Below the pieces are notes generated by a model. That model was not told the origin of the DNA. It worked only from the letters and a program-made list of their open reading frames with translations, and searched no databases. 64,000 nucleotides of DNA from UBA6059 sp964351595 (GTDB lineage: Bacteria; Bacteroidota; Bacteroidia; Cytophagales; Cyclobacteriaceae): positions 72,185 through 136,184 of the forward strand of contig CAYGOT010000003.1 of NCBI GenBank assembly GCA_964351595.1, given 5' to 3'. Of this stretch, positions 1 through 8,431 are shown piece after piece. A program made the position numbers and the translations under genes. Each line of letters starts with the position of its first letter. The stretch's first letter is position 1.

Positions 1-368
1 AAACTGTCCACAACGATTTCATTTAAAACAACAATAAAGTTTTCTCCTTCTATCACTTCAATTTCTTTCAGGCCGTGAGGATCTTTTTCTAACTGTAGAT
101 AAAGGTTCTGTGCCATTTTTCTTTTTTTAATTCCAACATTCTTTGAATTTAAGTACTCATCTATAGTCCAGTATTTCGTACTATCATATATGAAATTTTC
201 GAAATAGATAAAACTGGTATTTGCAGGAAGTTCATCTATTATAGAGTCTAGCACAGGATAAATAGTTTGCTCATAAACTTTTATCTTCATTGAGTTTCGT
301 TCATCCATCTCATGCTGACTGCAGCCGATTAAAAAGATAATGCTTGTATAAAAAACTATTCGAATCAT
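1..368 (-). CDS. Putative lipoprotein, 3' part cut by window edge
   Basis: An open frame runs from an ATG at 368 leftwards off the window without a stop (about 122 codons visible). The first 17 residues form a short hydrophobic signal ending in a lipobox (FLIGC), so the mature protein should be lipid-anchored in the envelope. The rest is mixed and charged, with many Tyr, Ile and Glu. I do not recognise the family and see no catalytic motif. Codon use resembles the neighbours. It is separated from the next gene by a repeat-rich spacer. Function unknown. Confidence 0.7.
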   Translation of the reverse strand, partial: MIRIVFYTSIIFLIGCSQHEMDERNSMKIKVYEQTIYPVLDSIIDELPANTSFIYFENFIYDSTKYWTIDEYLNSKNVGIKKRKMAQNLYLQLEKDPHGLKEIEVIEGENFIVVLNEIVVDS

Positions 369-403
369 GGTTTTTGAGGTTTGACTAATCTTCTCACAAT
401 CTA

Positions 404-558
404 GTCTTAGCGTCTCGCTGAGACTGAAACCAAAACACTCATCTTAATCTAAATGATAAGTATCAAATAAACCACTTCTATCTTAAGGTCCGGTACACTA
501 CTCTATAACATTTAAATCATCTACGGTCACCGTGTTGGTCTCAGCGAGACGCTAAGAC
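404..558. repeat. 155-bp element bounded by perfect 21-bp inverted repeats
   Basis: The arm at 404-424 is the exact reverse complement of 538-558. Each arm also contains an internal GTCTC/GAGAC mini-hairpin. The 113 bp between the arms is AT-rich and non-coding. No clear target-site duplication is visible. This could be a MITE, a pair of REP-like hairpins or a remnant of a larger element. A related hairpin lies at 43166-43181. Confidence 0.6.
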
Positions 559-567
559 CAGTGGGAT

Positions 568-640
568 GATCTGGTGAGAGACTTTGCTCCTCGTACCCGA
601 GCTTTGGTCTTTAAACTCACCTATTGGTTGAATCTGTGAT
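568..640. repeat. Diverged direct repeat, copy 1
   Basis: This stretch resembles 862-937. Both copies share the blocks GAGACTTTGCTCCTCG, TGGTCTT and CTATTGGTTGAATCTGTGAT, with substitutions and small indels between them. No reading frame is conserved between the copies, so it is more likely a dispersed intergenic repeat than a gene remnant. Confidence 0.6.
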
Positions 641-649
641 TTAACCTAA

Positions 650-680
650 GACCTACGAAGTTTTGGAAACTTCGTAGGTC
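650..680. repeat. Perfect 14-bp stem hairpin (REP-like)
   Basis: The arms 650-663 and 667-680 are exact reverse complements around a 3-base loop (TGG). A compact, perfect intergenic hairpin of this kind resembles the REP-type palindromes spread by REP-associated transposases; I see no T-run that would make it a terminator. Confidence 0.6.
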
Positions 681-861
681 CCTTCCTATTTCCTTCAATA
701 AGCACAAGTCGTGCATTCTCTAAACCCCGTGTCGGAAGACTTGCGCTGAATGTCGATTATATCTTTCAGCCGACTGTTCAAGACAGTAATGCTTGAATCT
801 TCCATGTTTCTTGAGGACACGAGCCAAGGCTTTGGGAGGCAATTATTTCTACAGCTTTGAG

Positions 862-937
862 GATGGCATGGTCAGAGACTTTGCTCCTCGCACAAGAGCA
901 CTGGTCTTCTAACTAGCCTATTGGTTGAATCTGTGAT
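862..937. repeat. Diverged direct repeat, copy 2
   Basis: Second copy of the repeat at 568-640, in the same orientation. Its right end abuts the stop codon of the possible small ORF at 937-1044. Confidence 0.6.
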
Positions 938-1044
938 CAGAAGATACCAGCAAACCCAGGGTTGCTGGTAGTGATCAGGATAGCGACTATGATGCCTGCT
1001 ATGATGGTGAACTGTTGGCGATATTTTGAGATCAATCGTTTCAT
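937..1044 (-). CDS. Possible 35-residue membrane peptide
   Basis: A short frame on the minus strand starts at ATG 1044 and stops at 937-939. It encodes a basic N-terminus (MKRLISKYRQQ) followed by about 15 hydrophobic residues rich in Ile, Ala and Val, which is the form of a single-pass small membrane protein or an uncleaved signal. No Shine-Dalgarno is obvious, which is normal in this phylum. It overlaps a longer frame with implausible composition. Coding status rests only on this hydrophobic pattern. Confidence 0.25.
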   Translation of the reverse strand: MKRLISKYRQQFTIIAGIIVAILITTSNPGFAGIF

Positions 1045-1167
1045 TGATCTCAATAATACTATTACCGTGCCAAAGCATGTATACACCTTATTATCAGATA
1101 CTTAATAAAATAATCAATGAACTGAACGTTCAATGGCGAACATATTTCTGATAAGAGCTGTACGGAA

Positions 1168-1833
1168 TTAATCCTCTAAAACCTCTATTTCAAAGTACAA
1201 AGTAGCATTAGCGGGTATGGGGCCTCTGGCTCTCGGTCCATACGCAATATCTGGAGGAATTCTAAGTATGGCTTTGCTGCCTTTCTTCAGAAGCGCGACA
1301 CCTTCGTCCCATCCCTTGATCACCTGGCCTCTGCCCAATACAAACGAGAAGGGTTGGTTACGGTCGTAGGAACTGTCGAATTTGGTACCGTCTTCGAGGT
1401 AGCCTGTGTAATGAACCTGTACAGGCTTGTCAGCCTCTGGTAGCTCCCCAGTACCTTCCTTGACTACTTTGTATCCAAGTCCGGACTGTGTGTAGGTGTG
1501 TCCGTATTTTCGACGCTCCACCATCCAGCTTGCGGTAGCCTCTTTTAAGAATAGAATGTCCTTTGCGCTAATCTTAAGTTTCTTATTCTCCGTTAGTGAC
1601 AACAAGTAAGGAAGATCAAAATCCTCGCTTCCCGGAATATCACGCACCTTCTTCCCTACCGCCAATTTATAGTTTGACTGCTCGCTGGAAAACTGGGCAC
1701 AATAGCTCTCGAACTCATCAGACGTATAACAATAGTCCGAAAAGCGATTTTCAGGAACCTCACATTTTGTGCATTGAGCGCGCAACCCTATTGACGAAAG
1801 GACGCACGCACTTAGAAGAAGAATGTATTTCAT
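1168..1833 (-). CDS. Secreted FKBP-type peptidyl-prolyl cis-trans isomerase
   Basis: 221 residues. The N-terminus is a signal peptide (about residues 1-19, cleaved before Gln). A Cys-containing middle region of about 100 residues precedes the C-terminal FKBP domain (about 135-221). Diagnostic FKBP signatures are visible: VQVHYTGYLEDGTKFDSS, then GRGQVIKGWDEG, then IPPDIAYGPR and FEIEVLED at the end. The role is prolyl isomerisation during folding of exported proteins, in the periplasm or at the outer membrane. It stands alone, with no operon partner. Confidence 0.9.
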   Translation of the reverse strand: MKYILLLSACVLSSIGLRAQCTKCEVPENRFSDYCYTSDEFESYCAQFSSEQSNYKLAVGKKVRDIPGSEDFDLPYLLSLTENKKLKISAKDILFLKEATASWMVERRKYGHTYTQSGLGYKVVKEGTGELPEADKPVQVHYTGYLEDGTKFDSSYDRNQPFSFVLGRGQVIKGWDEGVALLKKGSKAILRIPPDIAYGPRARGPIPANATLYFEIEVLED

Positions 1834-1884
1834 GAACTCAATTTTGGGGCAAAAATAACCCCAATGCTGAGTTCATGATTGCTC

Positions 1885-2148
1885 TTAGCCCCTTTTCTTT
1901 CTGAAGGTGATTGGAATAAAATCATCATTGGGTATACCAATATGAGCTAAGTCCCATTGGTCATCATATCCCTTGATCAGGCTTTTGATACATTCCACAC
2001 GGTCTTCGGTTGGGTACGGACAGTTGTCCCAGTAGAATATCTCTACTCTATAGTTGTAGTTCTTTTTGACCCCATTGATTCTTACTTCAACTTCAATGTC
2101 CTGCTCTTCACCTGGGATTTTCGGGATTTCAATTCCAATCATGCTCAT
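1885..2148 (-). CDS. Conserved-looking small protein of unknown function
   Basis: 87 residues, no signal peptide or membrane segment. It is rich in beta-prone residues and charged; the C-terminus is basic (RKKRG). Two start codons lie six bases apart (2148 and 2142). Composition and codon use look like a real cytosolic protein, but I do not recognise a family. It is transcribed in the same direction as the FKBP gene and ends 52 bp before that gene's start codon, so co-transcription is possible. Confidence 0.6.
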   Translation of the reverse strand: MSMIGIEIPKIPGEEQDIEVEVRINGVKKNYNYRVEIFYWDNCPYPTEDRVECIKSLIKGYDDQWDLAHIGIPNDDFIPITFRKKRG

Positions 2149-2382
2149 AATCGATAGTTTAAATTTCTAGTTCATGAATTCTTGTATAACAAATTTTGTA
2201 CCTCAACAACAATTACATGATAATCAATGAGTTAGATATATCTCCCTACCATTAGTTGACCGTTTGTAGGACAGTCTATGTTCAGAATGGTTCACTCAAA
2301 GGTGATATGACCCTATCGGGTAAAAAGCCCAACCCTGCTCCTCTTAATACGTAGACCACAGTTGAATCAACCAAATCAGCAA

Positions 2383-2967
2383 ATGAAGATTAGAATTTTT
2401 AACTCCGCGGTATTAGCCTTAGTTGTCCTATTCGCGGTAGCATGCTCTCCCAATAAAAGCACAACCGAAGAAACCGATACTGCAGAAGAGGAAGTCGAAG
2501 AAGTCGAGGATAAATCTAAACGACCTTCTCCACCGGCTACCGCTACGGCCAATGTCAATGGCACCAATGTAACGATCGACTACAGCTCTCCTGCTGTCAA
2601 AGGACGAACAGTATGGGGTGACCTGGTGGCCTACGATAAAGTATGGAGAACAGGCGCTAATGAGGCTAACGTGTTCACCATCGATAAGGACATTACCATT
2701 AACGGAGAGCCTGTGGCTGCCGGACAATATTCTTTGTTTACCATCCCTACCGAGGGAGAGTGGACGGTCATCCTCAACAATGTAGTGGGCCAATGGGGTG
2801 CCTATGACTATGATGATAGCCAGGATGTCTTAAGATTTATGGTAACGCCGGAAACAACTGAAAATGCTGTAGAGCGACTCATGTTTGATGTGTCTGATGA
2901 CGGAACGGTCACCTTCGCCTGGGCTGACTTGAGCTTCTCCTTTGAAGTGGTGCCTGCTGCTGAATAG
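2383..2967 (+). CDS. DUF2911-family lipoprotein
   Basis: 194 residues from the ATG at 2383; an in-frame TTG at 2362 is less likely because it would put seven polar residues before the signal. The signal ends in a lipobox (LFAVAC), followed by a Glu/Thr-rich acidic linker. The body matches the DUF2911 pattern seen across Bacteroidota: VTIDYSSPAVKGRTVWGDLV, VWRTGANEANVF, then AGQYSLFTIPTEGEWTVILN. Function is unknown for the family; a surface or periplasmic lipoprotein is expected. A terminator follows at 2992-3019. Confidence 0.85.
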   Translation: MKIRIFNSAVLALVVLFAVACSPNKSTTEETDTAEEEVEEVEDKSKRPSPPATATANVNGTNVTIDYSSPAVKGRTVWGDLVAYDKVWRTGANEANVFTIDKDITINGEPVAAGQYSLFTIPTEGEWTVILNNVVGQWGAYDYDDSQDVLRFMVTPETTENAVERLMFDVSDDGTVTFAWADLSFSFEVVPAAE

Positions 2968-2977
2968 CTATCAGGTA

Positions 2978-5614
2978 CTACTGTGATATAGAAGCCTCTG
3001 CAGACGTAGGGGCTTTTTTCATGGCTTCATGCATGTCCACCACCCGAAATAGAATGTCTGTCGACTGAAGTATCTTATTCCTGAGTCTCGGATTAAACTC
3101 GGGGTTAGCTGCGAGAAATGCCTCGACTGTGGCTTTAGCCTCCTTGCTCTGATGTCCCCAAAAACTCTCATCAAGCCATCTTTTTGGAAAGAATATATCT
3201 CCTGTCAACTGAATCTCTTCCAGGATCTCCAGTGACTTTTTTAAATACTTCACAGACTCGTCAGCTCGCAACGGATGATGGAGATAATGAAGCGCGGTTC
3301 CTACCCAAGGTTCCATCGAGCGATTTTCCGGTAGGGTAAGGCTTTCAAAAAACTCATCTCTGCTTTCCGTATCAGGAGCTAAGGCCTGGGTCACAAAATC
3401 GAACCTTGCCTTCTCGTCAGCGTTGCTGATGCGGGCAGATTGGGTGGACAATATATCATTGGCCTCTTCAGGGAGCCTCAGCGCCAGTTCGAAGGCTAAT
3501 GTCGAATAATCCCGCTCCGACAATTTGATCCCCTCAGGCGGGTTCTCTTCTTTCCAGATAGTAAGCAACTCTGAAACCTGCTCCTCAGAAGACCCTATAT
3601 CAACCAAGGTTTTAAATAATGTAGACTTCAAACGAGGATCCTCTGTTTGCAAAATCAGCTGATTGAGTAGTATTTCATACCGCTCGATATATGCCTCCCG
3701 TTGAGCGGGAATCATCCATTCCCAAGAGAGCTCTTTTAGGTAGGTCAGCAGGAGTTCAACATTGAGGTTGCTCTGCTCTTGATAAAGGTACCGCTCAAGA
3801 AGCACAGGGTACGATGGTGGGAACGCTCTCTTATAGAGCAAGAACTCATGCATCTGTATGTAGTAAGCCGCGCGTGATAATGGGCTCTCAACCACATTGA
3901 TGTTGAGCATAATGGCTCCATAAGGGAAGTCCGCCATATTTGCATAGCTCGCAAAATCCAATGTCCCATAGAGCTGTCCTGCGCTACCTGCTTCTACAGA
4001 GACTGGAATCTTTGTATCCTTCGCATGCGGAATCTCTACGATAGGTAGATCATTAAACTGTATCGGTCGTGTCAGTGCTCCATCATCTGCATTTACCCTG
4101 ACCTCAAACCGCTGAGGCCATGTTCTACCCAGCCCCATGGGGTCTATCTGCTCAAATCGTAGATAATGAGATTCCAATCCTTCATAGAACATCGACCTTA
4201 TCGTGGGCATTCCCGCCGTTTCCACCCATATATTACTCCACTTGGCAAGGTCTACTGCCGTTTTTTCGTCCAGGATTCTGATAAGATCATCCCAGTCAGC
4301 AGCTCTGAATGCATATGATTTCAGGTATTCACGTAACCCAATCCTAAAGTTATTCTCACCCATCACCTGCTCAAGCTTGTGCATGACAATGGGCGCCTTT
4401 TGATAGATGATAGCGCCATAGAGGCTTCCGGCTTGTTTTAAGTTCTCCAGTGGCTGCTTGATGGGATGTGTCCCCAATGTGCGATCCACACTGTAAGCAC
4501 GTGGATAATGTGCGAGCAGAAAGCGCTGATCATGGTCAATCTCCGGGAAAAGTGGATTCACAATTTTAGCAGCCATAAAATTCGCAAAGACTTCCTTCAT
4601 CCAGACATCATCAAACCATAGCATAGTCACCAGGTCACCAAACCACATGTGTGCTGTCTCATGTGCAATGAGACTGGCTCGCCCGAGCAGCTGATTGGGC
4701 GTGGCTGATTCTTCGAGAAATAAGCTTGATGCCTTGTACTGAATCGCACCAACATGCTCCATGCCGCCATATTGGAAGCTTGGCAATAGCACAAAGTCAA
4801 ACTTCTTGAATGGATACTCAATGGCCGTATACTCTTCGAGCCATGACAATGCGTGGCTGTGTATTTCAAATATCTCGCGCGCGTTTCTTGCTACTTTGGC
4901 TGTATCTGTCTCCCGGTGATACATGGTCATAGGATACTTACCAGAATCATCTGTGATCGTCTCAAACTCTCCGGCAGCAAAGGAGAACAGGTAAGTGCTG
5001 ATGAGATCAGATCTTTCAAAAGTGAATACTTTTCGGTCTGCACTTTGATTTTCAAAAGCTAAGGGGCCATTTGCAACAGCCTTCCACGCAGCGGGTACAT
5101 CCAGGGTCAGCTCATAAGTCCCCTTTAGATCAGGCTGATCAAAACATGGAAAAACTATGGAGGCACGATCCGGTACAAACAAAGTATAGATGTATCCAGG
5201 ATTTCTATTGAGTCCCACCTCCCCTGCTGTGAACTTGATATCCACGAGATTATATCCATCACGGAGATCCTCCGACTGGATAATGATATGCTCTTGCCGA
5301 TGCTCAAAATCAATCCCAACATCATCTATCAGTACCTGTTCAACGGCTCCTTCGGCAACATTGAAGTCGAGAACTAGAGGTTGGTCAAGTGAAGTGTCGA
5401 ATTCAAAGCCCAGACCAAGACTTCCGGCTATGGGTATTTGATTGTCTTCCGAGATCACTAATGCCAATTGATAATTGACTTTGGAGACTTGCTTTTTACG
5501 TAGCTCTGCAAGTGGCTTGGAAATACCCGGCTCTACAAGCACCGGATCAATAGTTGGGCTGCAACCGATGAGACCTAGCAAGGCAACTGCCAAGGAGTAG
5601 GCTGCCTTCCGCAT
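2978..5614 (-). CDS. M1-family zinc metallopeptidase (aminopeptidase), lipoprotein
   Basis: 878 residues with a lipobox signal (LLGLIGC). The M1 zinc site is complete: HETAH at 318-322 and the third ligand Glu341 (HEXXH-x18-E). The exopeptidase motif that is normally GxMEN reads GGMEH at 283-287, so the Asn is replaced by His. The N-terminal beta domain, catalytic domain and long helical C-terminal domain fit the usual M1 length. It probably releases N-terminal residues from peptides in the periplasm or at the cell surface. Its ATG overlaps the stop codon of the DUF302 gene by one base, so the two are translationally coupled. Confidence 0.9.
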   Translation of the reverse strand: MRKAAYSLAVALLGLIGCSPTIDPVLVEPGISKPLAELRKKQVSKVNYQLALVISEDNQIPIAGSLGLGFEFDTSLDQPLVLDFNVAEGAVEQVLIDDVGIDFEHRQEHIIIQSEDLRDGYNLVDIKFTAGEVGLNRNPGYIYTLFVPDRASIVFPCFDQPDLKGTYELTLDVPAAWKAVANGPLAFENQSADRKVFTFERSDLISTYLFSFAAGEFETITDDSGKYPMTMYHRETDTAKVARNAREIFEIHSHALSWLEEYTAIEYPFKKFDFVLLPSFQYGGMEHVGAIQYKASSLFLEESATPNQLLGRASLIAHETAHMWFGDLVTMLWFDDVWMKEVFANFMAAKIVNPLFPEIDHDQRFLLAHYPRAYSVDRTLGTHPIKQPLENLKQAGSLYGAIIYQKAPIVMHKLEQVMGENNFRIGLREYLKSYAFRAADWDDLIRILDEKTAVDLAKWSNIWVETAGMPTIRSMFYEGLESHYLRFEQIDPMGLGRTWPQRFEVRVNADDGALTRPIQFNDLPIVEIPHAKDTKIPVSVEAGSAGQLYGTLDFASYANMADFPYGAIMLNINVVESPLSRAAYYIQMHEFLLYKRAFPPSYPVLLERYLYQEQSNLNVELLLTYLKELSWEWMIPAQREAYIERYEILLNQLILQTEDPRLKSTLFKTLVDIGSSEEQVSELLTIWKEENPPEGIKLSERDYSTLAFELALRLPEEANDILSTQSARISNADEKARFDFVTQALAPDTESRDEFFESLTLPENRSMEPWVGTALHYLHHPLRADESVKYLKKSLEILEEIQLTGDIFFPKRWLDESFWGHQSKEAKATVEAFLAANPEFNPRLRNKILQSTDILFRVVDMHEAMKKAPTSAEASISQ
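2992..3019 (+). terminator. Rho-independent terminator of the DUF2911 gene
   Basis: The stem AAGCCTCT (2992-2999) pairs with AGGGGCTT (3008-3015) with one G-T pair, followed by a run of six T. It lies inside the 3' end of the opposing M1 peptidase gene. Confidence 0.7.
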
Positions 5615-6063
5615 TATTTCACCCTGATCGTTTCATTGACTATCCTCACAAGGACTTGAGAGTATTCACTGAGGATCGCGTCACAGTCGCGGATCATATA
5701 GCGCCGTTTGAGCCAGATAGGATCTACAAATCCAATATATACATCCTCTTCCTCAGACCACACGGCTATTCTAAAGGGCATATCGATGGCCGCTGTTGGT
5801 TCGCAGGCCACAATACCATTCATAATGTATGGATCACTAAACTCGAAAGTGCTCACCCGGATGTTTAGCTCACTGGTGTCCTGGTCATATTCAACAGTTT
5901 TGAAAGCATCATTGACAAAGCCTTTGTACTCCAATATGCCTTTTAGCTTTTCTGATGTTTCTTCGTAAGACATGGGACTATTGTAAATGGTAGTCTCCTG
6001 GGAAAATACTGTGAGTGTCGCTAGCGTAAGTGTGAAAGCGAGGATATATCTAATTATTGTCAT
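5614..6063 (-). CDS. Secreted DUF302-domain protein
   Basis: 149 residues with a cleavable signal peptide (about 1-21, ending in VFSQ). The mature part follows the DUF302 plan: an N-terminal SYEETSEKLKGILEYKGF helix, a central beta segment, and IAVWSEEEDVYIGFVDP, which resembles the family's conserved VDP region. The biochemical role of the family is not established. It lies upstream of and overlaps the M1 peptidase gene by one base, so both are probably one transcript. Confidence 0.75.
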   Translation of the reverse strand: MTIIRYILAFTLTLATLTVFSQETTIYNSPMSYEETSEKLKGILEYKGFVNDAFKTVEYDQDTSELNIRVSTFEFSDPYIMNGIVACEPTAAIDMPFRIAVWSEEEDVYIGFVDPIWLKRRYMIRDCDAILSEYSQVLVRIVNETIRVK

Positions 6064-6103
6064 TAAAGCGCTGAGTGAGAGGTCGAACTTATAAAAACCT
6101 ATT

Positions 6104-6886
6104 CTAATTCAAAAAGATAGCGTCCAAACTATCCCAATATTGTTGATAATCGGATAAGTCGTGATGTCGGCCGCCTTCGATGGTGGTCATTTGAGCCTTT
6201 CCCTTCAGACTCTCGTGCAGTTTATCGGCCATGCCTATCGGAATAATCTGATCGTTCGTACCATGCAAAATCCTTATTTCCGTTTTGGATTCCTCCAACC
6301 ATTGATAGCTCGGGAAGCTATACTGGATCAACCATGGGCGAGGAATCAAAAACAGGTATCTTGATAATAGATCATCTAATGAGTAATAAGGAGTCTCAAG
6401 AACGATAGCCTTAGCCGGTTTCTGCGAGCCTAGATAGGATGCTAGTCCCGTTCCCATAGATCTACCGAAAATGACAACCTCATCACTATTATAATTGCGA
6501 AGCGCATAATCGTAGCTCAGTAGCGCGAGTTCCTCAAAAGAATTTTGGGAGAGCTGGGCTTTAGACTTGCCATATTCAGGATACTCCACCAACAGTAAAT
6601 CATAATCATACCTGAGTAGACCCTTAGAGAGCCTTATCCATCGCCTCAGACTGTCTCTATTGCCATGGAAGTAGATAATGATTCCTTTGCTATCAGCAAC
6701 TTTGATATGTACTGCGTGATGTTCTTGGTTCGGCCCTAGCCAGACTTCCTCAAACTCCTCACTTATCTCGTAGGCATAGTCTTGCGGGAGTTTGCTCCGT
6801 TGAAACAGGAAATACTCCTGAGTGAAAAATACAATTACGCAGATGAACGCATAAATGCCGACCACTATTAACAACACCGTCTTCAT
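6104..6886 (-). CDS. Membrane-anchored alpha/beta hydrolase
   Basis: 260 residues. One N-terminal membrane segment (about 4-22) precedes an alpha/beta hydrolase core: the oxyanion loop YFHGN near 72-76, the nucleophile elbow GRSMG with Ser143, probable acid Asp212 (GTNDQ) and base His241/242 (GGRHHD). The layout resembles the BEM46/ABHD13 group of serine hydrolases. The substrate cannot be told from sequence. It lies in the same direction as the DUF302 and M1 genes, 41 bp upstream of DUF302. Confidence 0.85.
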   Translation of the reverse strand: MKTVLLIVVGIYAFICVIVFFTQEYFLFQRSKLPQDYAYEISEEFEEVWLGPNQEHHAVHIKVADSKGIIIYFHGNRDSLRRWIRLSKGLLRYDYDLLLVEYPEYGKSKAQLSQNSFEELALLSYDYALRNYNSDEVVIFGRSMGTGLASYLGSQKPAKAIVLETPYYSLDDLLSRYLFLIPRPWLIQYSFPSYQWLEESKTEIRILHGTNDQIIPIGMADKLHESLKGKAQMTTIEGGRHHDLSDYQQYWDSLDAIFLN

Positions 6887-6946
6887 TAGGCCGCAAAGCT
6901 AGTGAACACAGCATCGCAACCACTGAAACGGGCCTATTATTCACGA

Positions 6947-7678
6947 TCAATTTCTCTTGATTACTCTGCCAGATCCAGTGATATTTTGGTCTATACTGGC
7001 AGGATCACCATAGTAAAAGACTGATCCGCTTCCTGCGATCTTTACTTTCAAAGACTCGGAAACCATAACCTCAGCATCACCCGAACCTGCGATAGTCAGA
7101 TCCACTTCCTTCACAGGCATGTCTCTACAAAGCATATTACCACTTCCAGCCACCGTTCCGAAAAGCTTGTCAGCCATTCCCGTCATCATAATAGTACCTG
7201 AGCCGCTGATGTTCGCTTCTATCTGCTCCGAGATAGACTTCCAGATTAGATTACCCGACCCGGCAATTCCCACCTGACTTGTGCCAGTCTCAAATGTATC
7301 CATGATAGTGATATTACCTGCTCCCGAAAGGTAGACGTTGTTGAGACCAACCAATTGCATCGTGACGGTCACCGGATCATACTTCCGAAAGCAATCTCTG
7401 GTGGTAATCTGCCATTGACCATTGGATACATTAGTGTTAATGTTTCTCAATACATCCTCCGGTCCGCTGATGGTCACCTGTTGAGTTTCTCCGCTTGTAA
7501 CGATCACATTCCCCGATAGGGCAAAATCAATGCTTGAAACCTCTACCAGATCGAACTCCAACGTAGCACTCGCCCCATTTGACTTGCGGCAATCACTGAA
7601 AAGTCCATCATCGCAGCTCGAGAAGGATATAACCATGATCAAGATAGTGAAGTAGAAAAAATGTTGTTGCGTTTTCAT
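6947..7678 (-). CDS. GIN-domain (DUF2807) lipoprotein
   Basis: 243 residues with a lipobox-like signal (ISFSSC). The body is a repeated beta arrangement with the signature Gly-Ser-Gly turns of the head GIN / DUF2807 fold: SGAGN, AGSGN, SGSGT, AGSGN, AGSGD, AGSGS, SGSGR. The family is common in Bacteroidota envelopes and is often called a putative autotransporter-adhesin head, but its function is not established. Its start codon is close to and divergent from the nitroreductase gene. Confidence 0.85.
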   Translation of the reverse strand: MKTQQHFFYFTILIMVISFSSCDDGLFSDCRKSNGASATLEFDLVEVSSIDFALSGNVIVTSGETQQVTISGPEDVLRNINTNVSNGQWQITTRDCFRKYDPVTVTMQLVGLNNVYLSGAGNITIMDTFETGTSQVGIAGSGNLIWKSISEQIEANISGSGTIMMTGMADKLFGTVAGSGNMLCRDMPVKEVDLTIAGSGDAEVMVSESLKVKIAGSGSVFYYGDPASIDQNITGSGRVIKRN

Positions 7679-7738
7679 AATTATGTCTTTTTTGGAATGA
7701 CCCGTGTATCTTTAAAACGTTTCCAAAAGCATAAGAAA

Positions 7739-8431
7739 ATGATCGATCAGGAGGATAAAAAAATTATTAACGGGCATCCACATGTCAGATATGTCAGAGA
7801 AACCTACCCTCCTGCTGAATCATTGGAACGGGCCAGGCAGTATCACCAGTGGCTAGATCAGCGACGAACAGTTCGAGAGATCAGTGATAAGCCTGTTTCC
7901 AAAGAGGTCATCGAGGAACTCATCCTGGCGGCATCTACTGCACCCAGCGGTGCTCATAAGCAGCCATGGACTTTTTGCTGCGTTCAGGATCAGGATATCA
8001 AAACTAAAATCAGAGAATCAGCGGAAAAGGAAGAGTACGAGAGTTATCACAATAGAATGAGTGATCGCTGGCTGGACGACCTCAAGCCCATTGGGACGAA
8101 CTGGGATAAGCCATTTCTGGAAAAATCCCCGTGGCTGGTCATAGTGTTTAAGCGCGTGTTTGAGAAAGACGAGGCTGGCGCCAAGCAGAATAACTATTAC
8201 GTGAATGAGTCTGTCGGGATTGCCTGTGGGATGATGATATCTGCGATACATAATGCCGGTCTTGTTACAATTACGCACACCCCTAGTCCGATGAATTTCT
8301 TAACTAAGATTCTGGAAAGGCCGGAAAACGAGCGACCTTACCTCCTTTTGCCGATAGGCTATCCCGAAGATGAAGTGTACGTACCCAGCCTGGCTCGAAA
8401 GGGGCTAAACCAAATTGCTCAATTCTATTAA
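7739..8431 (+). CDS. FMN nitroreductase-fold protein, iodotyrosine deiodinase (IYD)-like
   Basis: 230 residues from the ATG at 7739; an in-frame upstream start at 7661 would overlap the divergent gene and add an unlikely basic leader. FMN-binding QRRTVR (41-46) and APSGAHKQPWTF (68-79) are typical of the nitroreductase superfamily. Across its length it follows vertebrate IYD. The three residues that hold the halotyrosine zwitterion in IYD (Glu, Tyr, Lys with spacings 4 and 21) are present as Glu99, Tyr103 and Lys124, within the RMSDRW and TNW context. The expected reaction is reductive dehalogenation of halotyrosines in the cytosol; the physiological substrate is inferred. Confidence 0.8.
   Translation: MIDQEDKKIINGHPHVRYVRETYPPAESLERARQYHQWLDQRRTVREISDKPVSKEVIEELILAASTAPSGAHKQPWTFCCVQDQDIKTKIRESAEKEEYESYHNRMSDRWLDDLKPIGTNWDKPFLEKSPWLVIVFKRVFEKDEAGAKQNNYYVNESVGIACGMMISAIHNAGLVTITHTPSPMNFLTKILERPENERPYLLLPIGYPEDEVYVPSLARKGLNQIAQFY

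Larger units (their letters stand above)
369..1167. other. Repeat-rich intergenic interval
   Basis: About 800 bp without a convincing long gene. It holds a 21-bp perfect inverted repeat (arms 404-424 and 538-558), a short strong hairpin (650-680), two diverged direct repeat copies (568-640 and 862-937) and one possible small membrane peptide (937-1044, minus strand). No tRNA-like fold and no transposase fragment were recognised. Confidence 0.7.

Noticed and set aside
872..1078. 68-residue frame on the minus strand
   Set aside because: Very rich in His and Tyr with no plausible fold. A different frame in the same place gives a better membrane peptide, and part of it runs through a repeat.
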